From contig OY970389.1 of the NCBI GenBank assembly GCA_963720235.1, forward strand, positions 4,278,001 to 4,342,000: a DNA stretch of 64,000 nt, written 5' to 3'. This DNA comes from JACMLC01 sp963720235 (GTDB taxonomy: Bacteria; Acidobacteriota; Blastocatellia; Pyrinomonadales; Pyrinomonadaceae). Shown here piece after piece: positions 17,462 to 25,212 of this stretch. Both the position numbers and the translations under genes were made by a program. The notes beneath the pieces were generated by a model. It was not told the DNA's origin and did not search any database. It saw only the letters and a list, made by a program, of their open reading frames with translations. The stretch's first letter is position 1. The number at the start of each line of letters is the position of its first letter.

Positions 17462-17812
17462 ATGTCTAAAAACAACTGTATTTTCTGTCAGGTTATCGCA
17501 GGCGAGATTCCCGCGACGATTGTGCATCGCGACGAACGATGCGTGGCCTTTGATGATATTAATCCGCAGGCTCCTGTGCATGTGCTGGTGATTCCGGTTG
17601 AGCACATCGAATCGCTCGACGAAGCTTCGCAACGTGATGAAGGATTGCTCGGCCACCTGCTGCGCATCGCTGCGCGCATAGCGAACGAGCGCGGGCTTTC
17701 TGAAACAGGTTACAGGACGGTTATCAATACGGGCGCGGGCGCGGGCCAGTCTGTCTTTCACCTGCACGCGCATGTCCTCGGCGGTCGCGCGCTCGGCTGG
17801 CCTCCGGGTTAG
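17462..17812 (+). CDS. HIT family (Hint-type) nucleotide hydrolase
   Basis: 116 residues, a complete HIT domain. The N-terminal zinc-type CIFCQVIAGEIPATIV, then FDDINPQAPVHVLVIP, and the histidine triad HLHAHVLGGR preceded by NTGAGAGQSVF. Hint enzymes hydrolyse AMP-lysine and other purine nucleotide phosphoramidates. It is located directly after murA and is followed by a TPR lipoprotein. Confidence 0.93.
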   Translation: MSKNNCIFCQVIAGEIPATIVHRDERCVAFDDINPQAPVHVLVIPVEHIESLDEASQRDEGLLGHLLRIAARIANERGLSETGYRTVINTGAGAGQSVFHLHAHVLGGRALGWPPG

Positions 17813-17835
17813 AATCCGTTTGATAAAAAGATTTT

Positions 17836-18618
17836 ATGAAGCAAGCAGGTTTTATCAAACTCATGTGTGCGGCGGTGGCAGCCGTTTGTCTTGCGCTCTG
17901 CCAGCCCGGTTGTTCGCGCAAAGGGAGTCAGACCTCAGACCCTTCGGGCCTGCCGTCCGGCGCGGCTACTTCTGACAACTCTAACCAGTCGCAGGTCTCT
18001 GTGCCGCAGCAGGGCGAAGCGCGCGGCTACTTCGATCAGGGCAACGAGTTCTTAAAAAACAATCAGGACAAAGAGGCTGCCGAATCCTTCCGGCGCGCGG
18101 TCGAGTTGGACAAGGATTTCGCGGAAGCCTATCTCAAGCTTGGTCTGGCCTACAACGCTTTGAATCAGGATGAGGACGCGGAGAAGGCTTACAAGTCTGC
18201 CGTCGAGGCTTATGAAAAGCGCATCCGCAAAGATGAAAAGGATGCCCGCGCGCATTACGAGATGGGCCAGGCATTTCAACGCCTGCACAAATATGAGGAG
18301 GCCGCCAGAGCCTTTAAGCAATCAACCAAGCTCGACGCGCTCAACGGCGATGCCTTCTATGAACTCGGCATGGCCCAGAACCGCCTCGCGCGTTACGACG
18401 AAGCGGTCATCGCTTTTAAGAAGTCAATCGAGTTAGACCCGGACAACTATCGCGCCGTCGAAGCTCTGGAAAAAGCAGAAGAGGACAAAAAGCGTCTCGC
18501 CGCAATGGTCAAACATCAGGAAGTCGCACTCAAGAAACAGCAGGAAGCAGAAAAGAAAAAAGCGGAGAACGCCAACGCCAATTCCAATGCCAGCCCCGCC
18601 GCGAAGCCAAGCCCGTGA
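17836..18618 (+). CDS. TPR-repeat lipoprotein
   Basis: 260 residues. A signal peptide ends at a lipobox-like LCQPGC (Cys about 26), so it is probably anchored by lipid in the periplasm. A low-complexity linker (about 30-65) is followed by four TPR units (GYFDQGNEFLKNNQDKEAAE; AYLKLGLAYNALNQDEDAEK; AHYEMGQAFQRLHKYEEAAR; AFYELGMAQNRLARYDEAVI). It ends in a Lys/Glu coiled coil and an Asn/Ser/Pro tail. TPR lipoproteins usually scaffold envelope complexes; no partner can be named. It starts 23 nt after the HIT gene on the same strand. Confidence 0.85.
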   Translation: MKQAGFIKLMCAAVAAVCLALCQPGCSRKGSQTSDPSGLPSGAATSDNSNQSQVSVPQQGEARGYFDQGNEFLKNNQDKEAAESFRRAVELDKDFAEAYLKLGLAYNALNQDEDAEKAYKSAVEAYEKRIRKDEKDARAHYEMGQAFQRLHKYEEAARAFKQSTKLDALNGDAFYELGMAQNRLARYDEAVIAFKKSIELDPDNYRAVEALEKAEEDKKRLAAMVKHQEVALKKQQEAEKKKAENANANSNASPAAKPSP

Positions 18619-18841
18619 GCCCCGACAGGGGCGGCAGATATTAGCCCCGCGCGTCAGCGCGGGGACACGCGCATCACACACAAACCAAGCCCCTTGAGGG
18701 GCGACAGAAACGGTGTCGCCCCTCAAGGGGCTCGTTATTTATCTCGTGCTATTTAACCCACTCACGTCGTGGGCTAATATATATCGCCCCTGCCGGGGCT
18801 GTCCCGCTGCTGGCTCTTCTGCTTATATCCAACTCACGTTA
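18618..18841. repeat. Composite GC-rich palindrome cluster A
   Basis: Five palindromes in a row: gccccgacaggggc; gccccgcgcgtcagcgcgggg; gccccttgaggggcgaca with its complement; cccactcacgtcgtgggc; cgcccctgccggggc. The end aactcacgtta (18,831-18,841) recurs at the ends of cluster B (29,606-29,870), which holds the same modules in reverse order. Nothing codes here. Confidence 0.7.
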
Positions 18842-18892
18842 GCTTAACAGCTCTCTTCCTTCTGATTCTTCTCTGTGTCTCTGTGGCTAATT

Positions 18893-20014
18893 CTAAGAAC
18901 GGCTGAACACAAGTATCAGGATAAGCAAGAGGAATAGCATCGCCGTCACGAAGAGCGCAATCTTGACGTAGCTGTAGGGGCGGTCGCCCTGTATCTCGCC
19001 TGTGCGACCGTTGATGACAATCTGATAGACCTTCTGGTTAAAGCGATATGCTCCGGCATAGACGGGCAGCAGCAGGTGCTTGAAAGTGATGCCCGAATAA
19101 TGTGTCTGGATGTCGTGAATCCTCTGCTCGTCGCCGCCTATGTCCTGTCGCACGTCTGATTGTATGACGCTCTGTGTCAACTGCCGCGCGCGCTCAAAGC
19201 CCTGGGCCAGTTCGACCTGATAACGCTGTGCTTTGTAGCCGGAGAGAAAGGCAGGCTCGTATGGCGTGAGCTCTGCCAAATCCCAGGGCTCTAAAGCTTC
19301 GAGGCGATTCTGCGGAAGCGAAACGGTGGCCGGGACGAGTATGTCGTCAAACCAGCGCGCGACAGTGCCTGAGGCATCGTACCAGCGCGTGTGTCGCACC
19401 TGTCTTGTGCGTTGCACCTGATTGCCCTGCGCGTCGCGCTCGTAATAGGTTTCGGTCGTGTAGTAATACTCGCCGCGCTGGCCCGTATAATAACTCGTCG
19501 TGTGCGTGTCGTAAGTCCAGAAGGGAAGGTAAACTCCGTCTATCGCATCGGGCTGCGCGAAATGTTTGAGTGCGTTGGGCGCAAACCAGCGCGAAGAGAG
19601 CCATTGTTTGAGGGCTGCGCTGGCCTGCTGCTGCGTGACGCGAAAAGGCAGGACTGCTTCGGGCGCAAGAATCGGGTCGGCTATTTTCGGCTGGGCCACA
19701 ATCTGCGCGCCGCAGAAATCGCACTGCCGCGCGACCTCAGGAGGCGTAAACGTCACCTTCGCGCCGCAACTCTGGCATTGAACTTCGAGCGCGCCCGCTG
19801 CCATTCGCTCAAGTTGCTCTGGACGCACCTGTAAGTATTGCTCATAGGAGCGTTCCTCTATCTGCTCTGCGCTCGTCGGAATCTGTTCCTTGTGGCCGCA
19901 GTAAGGGCAGGAGAGAAAACCGTCCTTCGGCTCGAACAACAAGTTGGCTCCGCAGGCCGGACACGGATAGCGATGAATTTTTTCCTGTGCTGTTTGCGGG
20001 GGAGATGTCTGCAT
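18893..20014 (-). CDS. Zinc-ribbon membrane protein
   Basis: 373 residues. Two CxxC zinc ribbons are at the N-terminus (YPCPACGANLLF..LSCPYCGH; VQCQSCGAKVTF..RQCDFCGA). A long beta-rich middle (about 130-330) contains LPFWTYDTHTTSYYTGQRGE, and one C-terminal transmembrane helix (IALFVTAMLFLLLILILVF) completes it. Proteins of this layout are often mis-annotated as helicase-like because of the ribbon. The function is unknown; the ribbons face the cytosol if the C-tail is the only anchor. It stands at the head of a local set of zinc-ribbon genes (also 20,334 and 21,888). Confidence 0.8.
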   Translation of the reverse strand: MQTSPPQTAQEKIHRYPCPACGANLLFEPKDGFLSCPYCGHKEQIPTSAEQIEERSYEQYLQVRPEQLERMAAGALEVQCQSCGAKVTFTPPEVARQCDFCGAQIVAQPKIADPILAPEAVLPFRVTQQQASAALKQWLSSRWFAPNALKHFAQPDAIDGVYLPFWTYDTHTTSYYTGQRGEYYYTTETYYERDAQGNQVQRTRQVRHTRWYDASGTVARWFDDILVPATVSLPQNRLEALEPWDLAELTPYEPAFLSGYKAQRYQVELAQGFERARQLTQSVIQSDVRQDIGGDEQRIHDIQTHYSGITFKHLLLPVYAGAYRFNQKVYQIVINGRTGEIQGDRPYSYVKIALFVTAMLFLLLILILVFSRS

Positions 20015-20046
20015 CTTTTTATTTTTTTCACGAATCAGATTTAAAG

Positions 20047-20280
20047 TTATTTCGCGCGCTTAAAATAATAGACTTCCTGCGCGCCGCCCATCTCGACTGT
20101 CACAAGTTCCCAGCCCTGCGCGCCGAGGTCGTTGAGCGAAATCTTATCCGTTTCCGAGACAACCTTGTATTCCCAAGTGACCTTTGGCGGCGCAGGCTTT
20201 TGTCCATAGACTGTCCAGCCGATTAAGCTCAGGACGACAAACGCCATCAGGATGAATGACAAATTTTTCTTGGTCTTCAT
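20047..20280 (-). CDS. DUF4177-like small membrane-anchored protein
   Basis: 77 residues. One N-terminal hydrophobic helix (LSFILMAFVVLSLIGWTVYG) is followed by a soluble domain: WEYKVVSETDKISLNDLGAQ, then GWELVTVEMGGAQEVYYFKR. The W-x-Y-K..LN..G..GWELV pattern is that of DUF4177, a small domain of unknown function. It lies 32 nt from the zinc-ribbon gene on the same strand, with another short zinc-finger gene on its other side. Confidence 0.8.
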   Translation of the reverse strand: MKTKKNLSFILMAFVVLSLIGWTVYGQKPAPPKVTWEYKVVSETDKISLNDLGAQGWELVTVEMGGAQEVYYFKRAK

Positions 20281-20333
20281 TTCAATGACTCCTCATTTAA
20301 AAGGGTTTCTCAATTTCGGTCTGAGAACGAATA

Positions 20334-20501
20334 TCAGTGTGACTTCGCTAAGATTTCCAGCAGGATAATGATGCCGACAAGGAAAGCAATCGCCAGCAGG
20401 CCGAGGATCAGCAGGTGTGGAATGCGCGGCACGAAACGGCGGCACATACGGCATTTCAGGCTCAAAGCGCGCATTGGTCTCTCGCAATACGGACATTTCA
20501 T
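20334..20501 (-). CDS. 55-residue zinc-finger membrane protein
   Basis: A short gene read directly on the minus strand: ATG at 20501, TGA at 20334-20336, AAGGA 5 nt before the start. The N-terminus is a treble-clef-like ribbon (KCPYCERPM, LKCRMCRRF). The C-terminal half is a single hydrophobic helix (LLILGLLAIAFLVGIIILL) ending EILAKSH. The two CxxC pairs and the helix together argue for a real gene. It would sit in the inner membrane with the ribbon inside. The same design, ribbon plus one helix, is seen in the 373-residue neighbour. Function unknown. Confidence 0.75.
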   Translation of the reverse strand: MKCPYCERPMRALSLKCRMCRRFVPRIPHLLILGLLAIAFLVGIIILLEILAKSH

Positions 20502-20919
20502 CTCTTCCTTGTGTCCTCCCCAAGCACTGTTTTGGCAGTGTGCTATGAATTAGAAATCCAATGCCTGCCTGTGCCTCAAGCGAGATGAGATTCATGCCGC
20601 GCAACGGACGCAAAGCGAGAGTGGTTTGTGCGTGCCTGCGTGGGTGGTTCATAAACGCTGCAATGGTTCTTGGCTCAGGCAGACCATTAGCTCTCTTCTT
20701 ACATTACCGCATTGCCGTAGAGCGAACAACCGCGCATCAAGCGCGGCAGCCAAATGCGGCGACGACTCCGTATCAATCCTCCGTTTGACATTTGCGCCTG
20801 ATGCCGTATTTACTTAAAGAGAAGATGCTGTCTCTCATTTCAGAGATGGCCCGAAGACAGGCGCAAGTTACAACTTCCCTCAGCATCAAACTGGATAAGC
20901 CGAAAAGAGGAAATCAGAC
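20502..20919. other. Intergenic stretch without a recognised feature
   Basis: About 420 bases between divergent genes. I see no convincing gene or strong hairpin. It should hold the promoters of the divergent zinc-finger and FG-GAP genes. Small open frames here have no family signal. Confidence 0.4.
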
Positions 20920-21882
20920 ATGAAGACAAAGCTGACGCTGACGGCGGCTTTGCTGCTTTACATCTTCCTGCTGTCGCCGGGACAGACTTTGCATGCGCGC
21001 GACAATGAGATGCCTGCACAGCAGACGACAAACACGCCTCGCACAGTCGCAGACTTTGACGGCGACGGGCGCACAGACTTTTCCGTCTTTCGTCCTTCAA
21101 ACAACTACTGGTACATACTGCACAGCTCGGACAATTCTTTTCGCCCGCAACCCTGGGGCGCAAGCGGCGACATCCCTGTCGCAGCCGATTATGACGGCGA
21201 CCACAAGACGGACATCGCGGTCTTTCGCGCGGGCGTCTGGTACATTCTCAAAAGCTCCAACAACACTCTGCGCGCAGAGACATGGGGACTCGCGTTCGGT
21301 GATTATCCTGCGCCGGCAGATTATGACGGCGACGGATTTGCAGACCTCTCAGTCCTGCGCTCCGGCCCGGAAGTTTCATCGCCAATCGTCTTTCATATCA
21401 AGCGCAGTTCCGACAACGCGCATCAGTCAAGACAATGGGGTACGACCGGCACAGACAGAGCCGTCCCCGCAGACTATGACGGCGACGGTCTTGCAGACAT
21501 AGCCATCTTCAGCCACGCGGGCGGCAACTGGCACATCTTGCAAAGCTCAAACGGCGTCATTAGAAATGAGCATTTCGGAATCGGCCATTTTCAGGAGCGT
21601 CCACTGCGCGCGGATTTCGATGGCGACGGCAAAACAGACCTCGCAGTCTTTCGTCCAGCAGACCACGCCTGGTATATACAACAGAGCACCGAAGGCTTCC
21701 GCGCACAAAAATTCGGCATAGAGACAGACGTTCCAGTTCCCGGCGATTATGACGGCGACGGCAAAGCTGACATAGCCGTCTGGCGGCCCTCGAACGGCGT
21801 GTGGTATGTCCAGCTTAGCTCTAACGACACAGTCATCGCGCAGCCCTTCGGAATGAGCGGCGATATAGTCATACCAAATTAA
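20920..21882 (+). CDS. Secreted FG-GAP/VCBS repeat protein
   Basis: 320 residues with an N-terminal signal peptide (LTLTAALLLYIFLLSPGQTL). The body is six repeats of about 48 residues. Each opens with a calcium-type D-x-D-x-D-G loop (DFDGDGRTDFSVFRPSNNYW, DYDGDHKTDIAVF, DYDGDGFADLSVL, DYDGDGLADIAIF, DFDGDGKTDLAVF, DYDGDGKADIAVW) and ends in a W-x-x and FG turn. A half repeat closes the chain (PFGMSGDIVIPN). This is a Ca2+-bound beta-propeller of the surface or secreted type. No anchor or enzyme domain is present. Confidence 0.9.
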   Translation: MKTKLTLTAALLLYIFLLSPGQTLHARDNEMPAQQTTNTPRTVADFDGDGRTDFSVFRPSNNYWYILHSSDNSFRPQPWGASGDIPVAADYDGDHKTDIAVFRAGVWYILKSSNNTLRAETWGLAFGDYPAPADYDGDGFADLSVLRSGPEVSSPIVFHIKRSSDNAHQSRQWGTTGTDRAVPADYDGDGLADIAIFSHAGGNWHILQSSNGVIRNEHFGIGHFQERPLRADFDGDGKTDLAVFRPADHAWYIQQSTEGFRAQKFGIETDVPVPGDYDGDGKADIAVWRPSNGVWYVQLSSNDTVIAQPFGMSGDIVIPN

Positions 21883-21887
21883 CAGTG

Positions 21888-22634
21888 ATGGAGAGGATGA
21901 ATCCTGAATCTCTTAATTGCCCTATGTGCGGCGCAGCCGTTTCGAGCGATGCTGCACAGTGTTTGTTTTGCAGCGCGCGGCTGGCGACTGTCTCTTGTCC
22001 ATCGTGCTTCGGCATGATGTTTTTGGGCAGCAAGCATTGCCCCGGATGCGGCGCGAAGGCTGCGCGCGCGGAAGATGCGGCAGAGGCTGTGAAGCGCAGT
22101 TGTCCGCGTTGCCGTGCAGACATGGCGAGCATCAGGGTTGGCGAAAGTTCCGTGCGCGAGTGTGCGCGTTGCAGTGGCTTGTGGGTTGATGTCGCTGCGT
22201 TCGAGGAAATCTGCCGAGACCGCGAGCAGCAATCAATCGTGCTCGGCGCGGCTAAGCCCGTGCCGCAAACGCAAACGGAATTTGACGGCGGCAAGCGCGT
22301 GCGTTATGTCCCTTGTCCCATGTGCGCGCAACTGATGAATCGCGTCAACTTCGCGCGCTGCTCAGGCATCGTCGTGGATGTCTGCAAGGGACACGGCACA
22401 TGGTTCGACCGCGACGAGTTGCAACAGATAGTTGAGTTCATACGCGGCGGCGGCATGGATGCTGCGCGCACCAAAGAGAAGCAGCAACTCGCGGAAGAGT
22501 GGCAGAAATTGAGGCAGGAGCAGTTGGCCCACAGCCGCAATGAAGCAAGAACGCTCGGCACGATGGATTTCAACACAGACCACAAAAGCGTCGTCCGCGC
22601 CGCCGGAGAATTGCTTAAACTTCTTGTTGAATAA
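21888..22634 (+). CDS. Zinc-ribbon (zf-TFIIB-like) protein
   Basis: About 248 residues from the ATG at 21888; a GTG one codon earlier and an ATG at 21897 are alternatives. At least four ribbons are visible: CPMCGAAVSSDAAQCLFCSA; CPSCFGMMFLGSKHCPGCGA; CPRCRADMASIRVG...CARCSGLWVDVAAFEE; CPMCAQLMNRVNFARCSGI..CKGHGTWFD. The ECARCSGLWVD and CKGHGTWFDRDEL motifs are those of zf-TFIIB proteins, which have no settled role. The tail is a coiled coil (EKQQLAEEWQKLRQEQLAHS). It begins 5 nt after the FG-GAP stop, so the two are co-transcribed. Confidence 0.85.
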   Translation: MERMNPESLNCPMCGAAVSSDAAQCLFCSARLATVSCPSCFGMMFLGSKHCPGCGAKAARAEDAAEAVKRSCPRCRADMASIRVGESSVRECARCSGLWVDVAAFEEICRDREQQSIVLGAAKPVPQTQTEFDGGKRVRYVPCPMCAQLMNRVNFARCSGIVVDVCKGHGTWFDRDELQQIVEFIRGGGMDAARTKEKQQLAEEWQKLRQEQLAHSRNEARTLGTMDFNTDHKSVVRAAGELLKLLVE

Positions 22635-22721
22635 ACTCTCTATACATTATTGACATCATAGAGAGCACAAAGAAATTTTCTCACAGCGTTTTAGATAACA
22701 GATTTAAGAACGGACGAAAGA

Positions 22722-24131
22722 ATGGCGAAGAAGGGTTCAGTGCTCGTCGTTGACGACGAGGAGATTATGCGCGATGTGTTGGAGACGCTCTTGTCTTCGG
22801 AAGGCTATCGCGTTGATTTGGCGAAGACCGGCGAGGAAGGTTTAGAGTCATACGGGCGTCGCTCGTATGATGTCGTCCTGCTCGATGTCTCTATGCCCGG
22901 CATGGGCGGCCTGCGCGCGCTCGAAGAGTTTTTGAAGATGGACGCGGACGCAGCCGTCATCATGATTACGGCTTACGCGACTTATGACACGGCCATCTCC
23001 GCCTGGGAGAAAGGCGCGCTCGGCTGCATCCGCAAGCCTTTTCAGAACGAGCAGATTACAGCCACGGTCGCAAACGGCATCAAGCGTCGTCGCAAGGAAG
23101 AAGAGCGACAAACCTTGCGCCGCGCGATGAGCCGCGCAGTTGATCGCGGCGGAATTGTCGGACGCTCCGATGTCATGCAACAAGTCTTTCGCATGGTTGA
23201 CCAGGTCGCGCCCGCGCGCTCGACAGTCCTCATCACAGGCGAGAGCGGCACTGGCAAGGAACTCATCGCCAAAGCCATTCACGAATCAAGCCCGCGCGCA
23301 CAGATGCCTTTTGTGACTGTCAACTCTTCAAACATTCCGACGGAGCTTTTAGAGTCGGAACTCTTCGGCCACACGCGCGGCGCGTTCACAGGCGCAGTCG
23401 CAGCCAAGAAAGGCTTGTTTGAAGTCGCAGACGGCGGCTCAATCTTTCTGGATGAAATCGGAGACATCCCGCCCGAAACGCAAGTCCGCCTCCTGCGCGT
23501 GATACAGGAAAGAGAGTTCACTCCGCTCGGAGACACGAGCCCGCGCAGAGTTGATGTACGCATCGTCGCCGCGACAAACATTGATTTAAAGGAAGCGGTC
23601 AAGCAGGGCGCGTTTCGTGAAGACTTGTATTATAGACTCTCTGTCGTGCCGATTGAGTTGCCGCCACTGCGAGACAGGCGCGAAGACATACTGCCTCTGG
23701 CCCAGCATTTCATACGCAAGTATAACGAGGAAAATAGTCGTCAGGTCTCAGAGCAGATTGCGCCAGATGTCTTGGCTCTCATGGAGACATACACGTGGCC
23801 GGGCAATGTGCGCGAACTGGAGAATGCGATTGAGCGCGCAGTCGTCATCGCGCCCGCCAACGAAATCACGCGCGAGTGCCTGCGCTCAGAAATCAGCGAC
23901 CCGCAATCCGCACGCGCCGCCGCACGCGAAGGCACAAGCTCTCTTTCAGTCCCGGAGATTGGACGCGGCATCAATTTCTACGACGAAGTGCGCCGCTTTG
24001 AGATAGACATCATCCGCCGCGCGCTCGAACAAACAAGCGGCCATCAATCCAGAGCCGCGCGCCTTTTGGGAATGAATGCGACGACGCTTAATTCCAAAAT
24101 CAAGACCTACAACATAGACCCGCGCTCGTGA
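22722..24131 (+). CDS. Sigma-54-dependent response regulator (NtrC family)
   Basis: 469 residues. Receiver (1-120): VVDDEEIMRDVL, phospho-acceptor Asp in VVLLDVSMPGMGG, the K of CIRKPF. AAA+ (about 145-385): Walker A GESGTGKE, sigma-54 loop GAFTGA (about 223), Walker B with FLDEIGDIPPETQVRLLRVI, R-finger region DLYYRLSVVPIELPPLRDR. The C-terminal helix-turn-helix is FIS-like (QTSGHQSRAARLLGMNATTL). It activates sigma-54 promoters after phosphorylation. No kinase is adjacent on the same strand; the GAF kinase at 25-27.6 kb is a candidate partner. The start is the ATG at 22722. Confidence 0.95.
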   Translation: MAKKGSVLVVDDEEIMRDVLETLLSSEGYRVDLAKTGEEGLESYGRRSYDVVLLDVSMPGMGGLRALEEFLKMDADAAVIMITAYATYDTAISAWEKGALGCIRKPFQNEQITATVANGIKRRRKEEERQTLRRAMSRAVDRGGIVGRSDVMQQVFRMVDQVAPARSTVLITGESGTGKELIAKAIHESSPRAQMPFVTVNSSNIPTELLESELFGHTRGAFTGAVAAKKGLFEVADGGSIFLDEIGDIPPETQVRLLRVIQEREFTPLGDTSPRRVDVRIVAATNIDLKEAVKQGAFREDLYYRLSVVPIELPPLRDRREDILPLAQHFIRKYNEENSRQVSEQIAPDVLALMETYTWPGNVRELENAIERAVVIAPANEITRECLRSEISDPQSARAAAREGTSSLSVPEIGRGINFYDEVRRFEIDIIRRALEQTSGHQSRAARLLGMNATTLNSKIKTYNIDPRS

Positions 24132-24166
24132 GGAATCTCAAATCTCAAATTTCAGATTTGAAATCA
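24132..24166. repeat. Short heptad inverted repeat H5 (possible terminator)
   Basis: aaatctcaaatctcaaatttcagatttg pairs around a small loop. It lies between convergent genes (NtrC regulator and diguanylate cyclase) and may serve as a bidirectional terminator. Confidence 0.5.
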
Positions 24167-24173
24167 CACTTAT

Positions 24174-25139
24174 CTAAGCTTTGACTTCTGCGCGTGCCAC
24201 TCGATTGCGGCCCTGCTCTTTGGCGTGATAGAGCGCGAGGTCTGCGCGCGCAATCATGTCGTTGCCGGATTCATTGTCGGTGAGATTGGCCGCGCCGACG
24301 CTCAGGGTCAGCGAGAAGACATGCTGGCCGTCGCCGAAGAGACGCGACGAGGCGGATTCGCGTATCTTCTCCGCGAGCGCGACTGCGCCTTGCAGGTCTG
24401 TCTCAGGCAAGAGCGCGAGAAACTCTTCGCCGCCGTAGCGAAAGACCATGTCCGAGCGGCGCACAGCTTCTATCAAGATGGTTGCCACCTGTTGCAGCGC
24501 AGTGTCGCCAGCGTTGTGTCCGTGCGTGTCGTTGACCTTTTTGAAATTGTCCAAATCAATCATGAGGCACGCGAGTGGGCGTTCGTAACGCCGCGCCTCT
24601 GCGTGCTCTCGTGACAGCGAGCGTTGCAAGCCATAGCGATTCAAGAGGCCCGTCAGAGCATCCGTCACGGCGCGTTCCTGTGCCAACTCTGCATGCGCGC
24701 GCGCTTCTTCCGCAGACTCGCGAAGGCGGTCGCGCTCATGCTTGAGACGCATTGCGACATCCACGCGCGCGAGAAGTTCTTCGGCCTTGAAAGGCTTGCT
24801 GATGTAATCGTTCGCGCCTAAAGAGAGACCGTTGACCTTAACTTCCGTCTCATCGCGCGCAGAGAGAAAGATGATCGGAATGTCGCGCGTCGCCTCGTCC
24901 TCCTTGATGCGGCGGCAGGCTTCGAGGCCGTCCATGACGGGCATCATGACATCGAGGATAACTAAATCGGGCAGCGCGATGAGAGCCTTCTCGACAGCTT
25001 CGCTGCCATTCTCAGCCGTCAAAACCCTGTAACCCGCGCGCTCAAGCCGTCGCTGAATCAGCGAGCGATTAATCGGCTCGTCGTCCGCCACCAGAATCGT
25101 CGGAAGGTGTCCTTGCCCTGTTAGTTCAACCATAATCAA
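24174..25139 (-). CDS. Response regulator with GGDEF domain (diguanylate cyclase)
   Basis: 321 residues. Receiver: VADDEPINRSLIQRRLERAG, phospho-Asp in LVILDVMMPVMDGLEA, ISKPF. After a coiled-coil linker (EEARAHAELAQERAVTDALT) comes a GGDEF domain with the intact active site FRYGGEEFLALLPE and NDTHGHNAGDTALQQVA. The GGEEF form is catalytic, so it should make c-di-GMP when phosphorylated. I do not see an RxxD inhibitory site in the expected place. It lies 71 nt downstream of a histidine kinase on the same strand (25211-27568), which is a natural partner; the PilZ gene at 35221 could be an effector. Confidence 0.93.
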   Translation of the reverse strand: MIMVELTGQGHLPTILVADDEPINRSLIQRRLERAGYRVLTAENGSEAVEKALIALPDLVILDVMMPVMDGLEACRRIKEDEATRDIPIIFLSARDETEVKVNGLSLGANDYISKPFKAEELLARVDVAMRLKHERDRLRESAEEARAHAELAQERAVTDALTGLLNRYGLQRSLSREHAEARRYERPLACLMIDLDNFKKVNDTHGHNAGDTALQQVATILIEAVRRSDMVFRYGGEEFLALLPETDLQGAVALAEKIRESASSRLFGDGQHVFSLTLSVGAANLTDNESGNDMIARADLALYHAKEQGRNRVARAEVKA

Positions 25140-25212
25140 GTGATGTGTGACGAGTGATGATTGATAAGAGAGATGCTAAACAGCATGTCTTTCATCTCAT
25201 CCCTCATCACCT
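25137..25212. repeat. Heptad-unit inverted repeat H6
   Basis: gtgatgt gtgacga gtgatga ttgataa in 7-base units on the left; tttcatctcatccctcatc on the right. The core has agatgctaaacagcatgt, which also pairs. It lies between the histidine kinase stop and the GGDEF gene start and overlaps the kinase stop codon. Confidence 0.65.

Noticed and set aside
20561..20817. Two short plus-strand frames between the zinc-finger and FG-GAP genes
   Set aside because: No start signal and no domain; composition like non-coding DNA.
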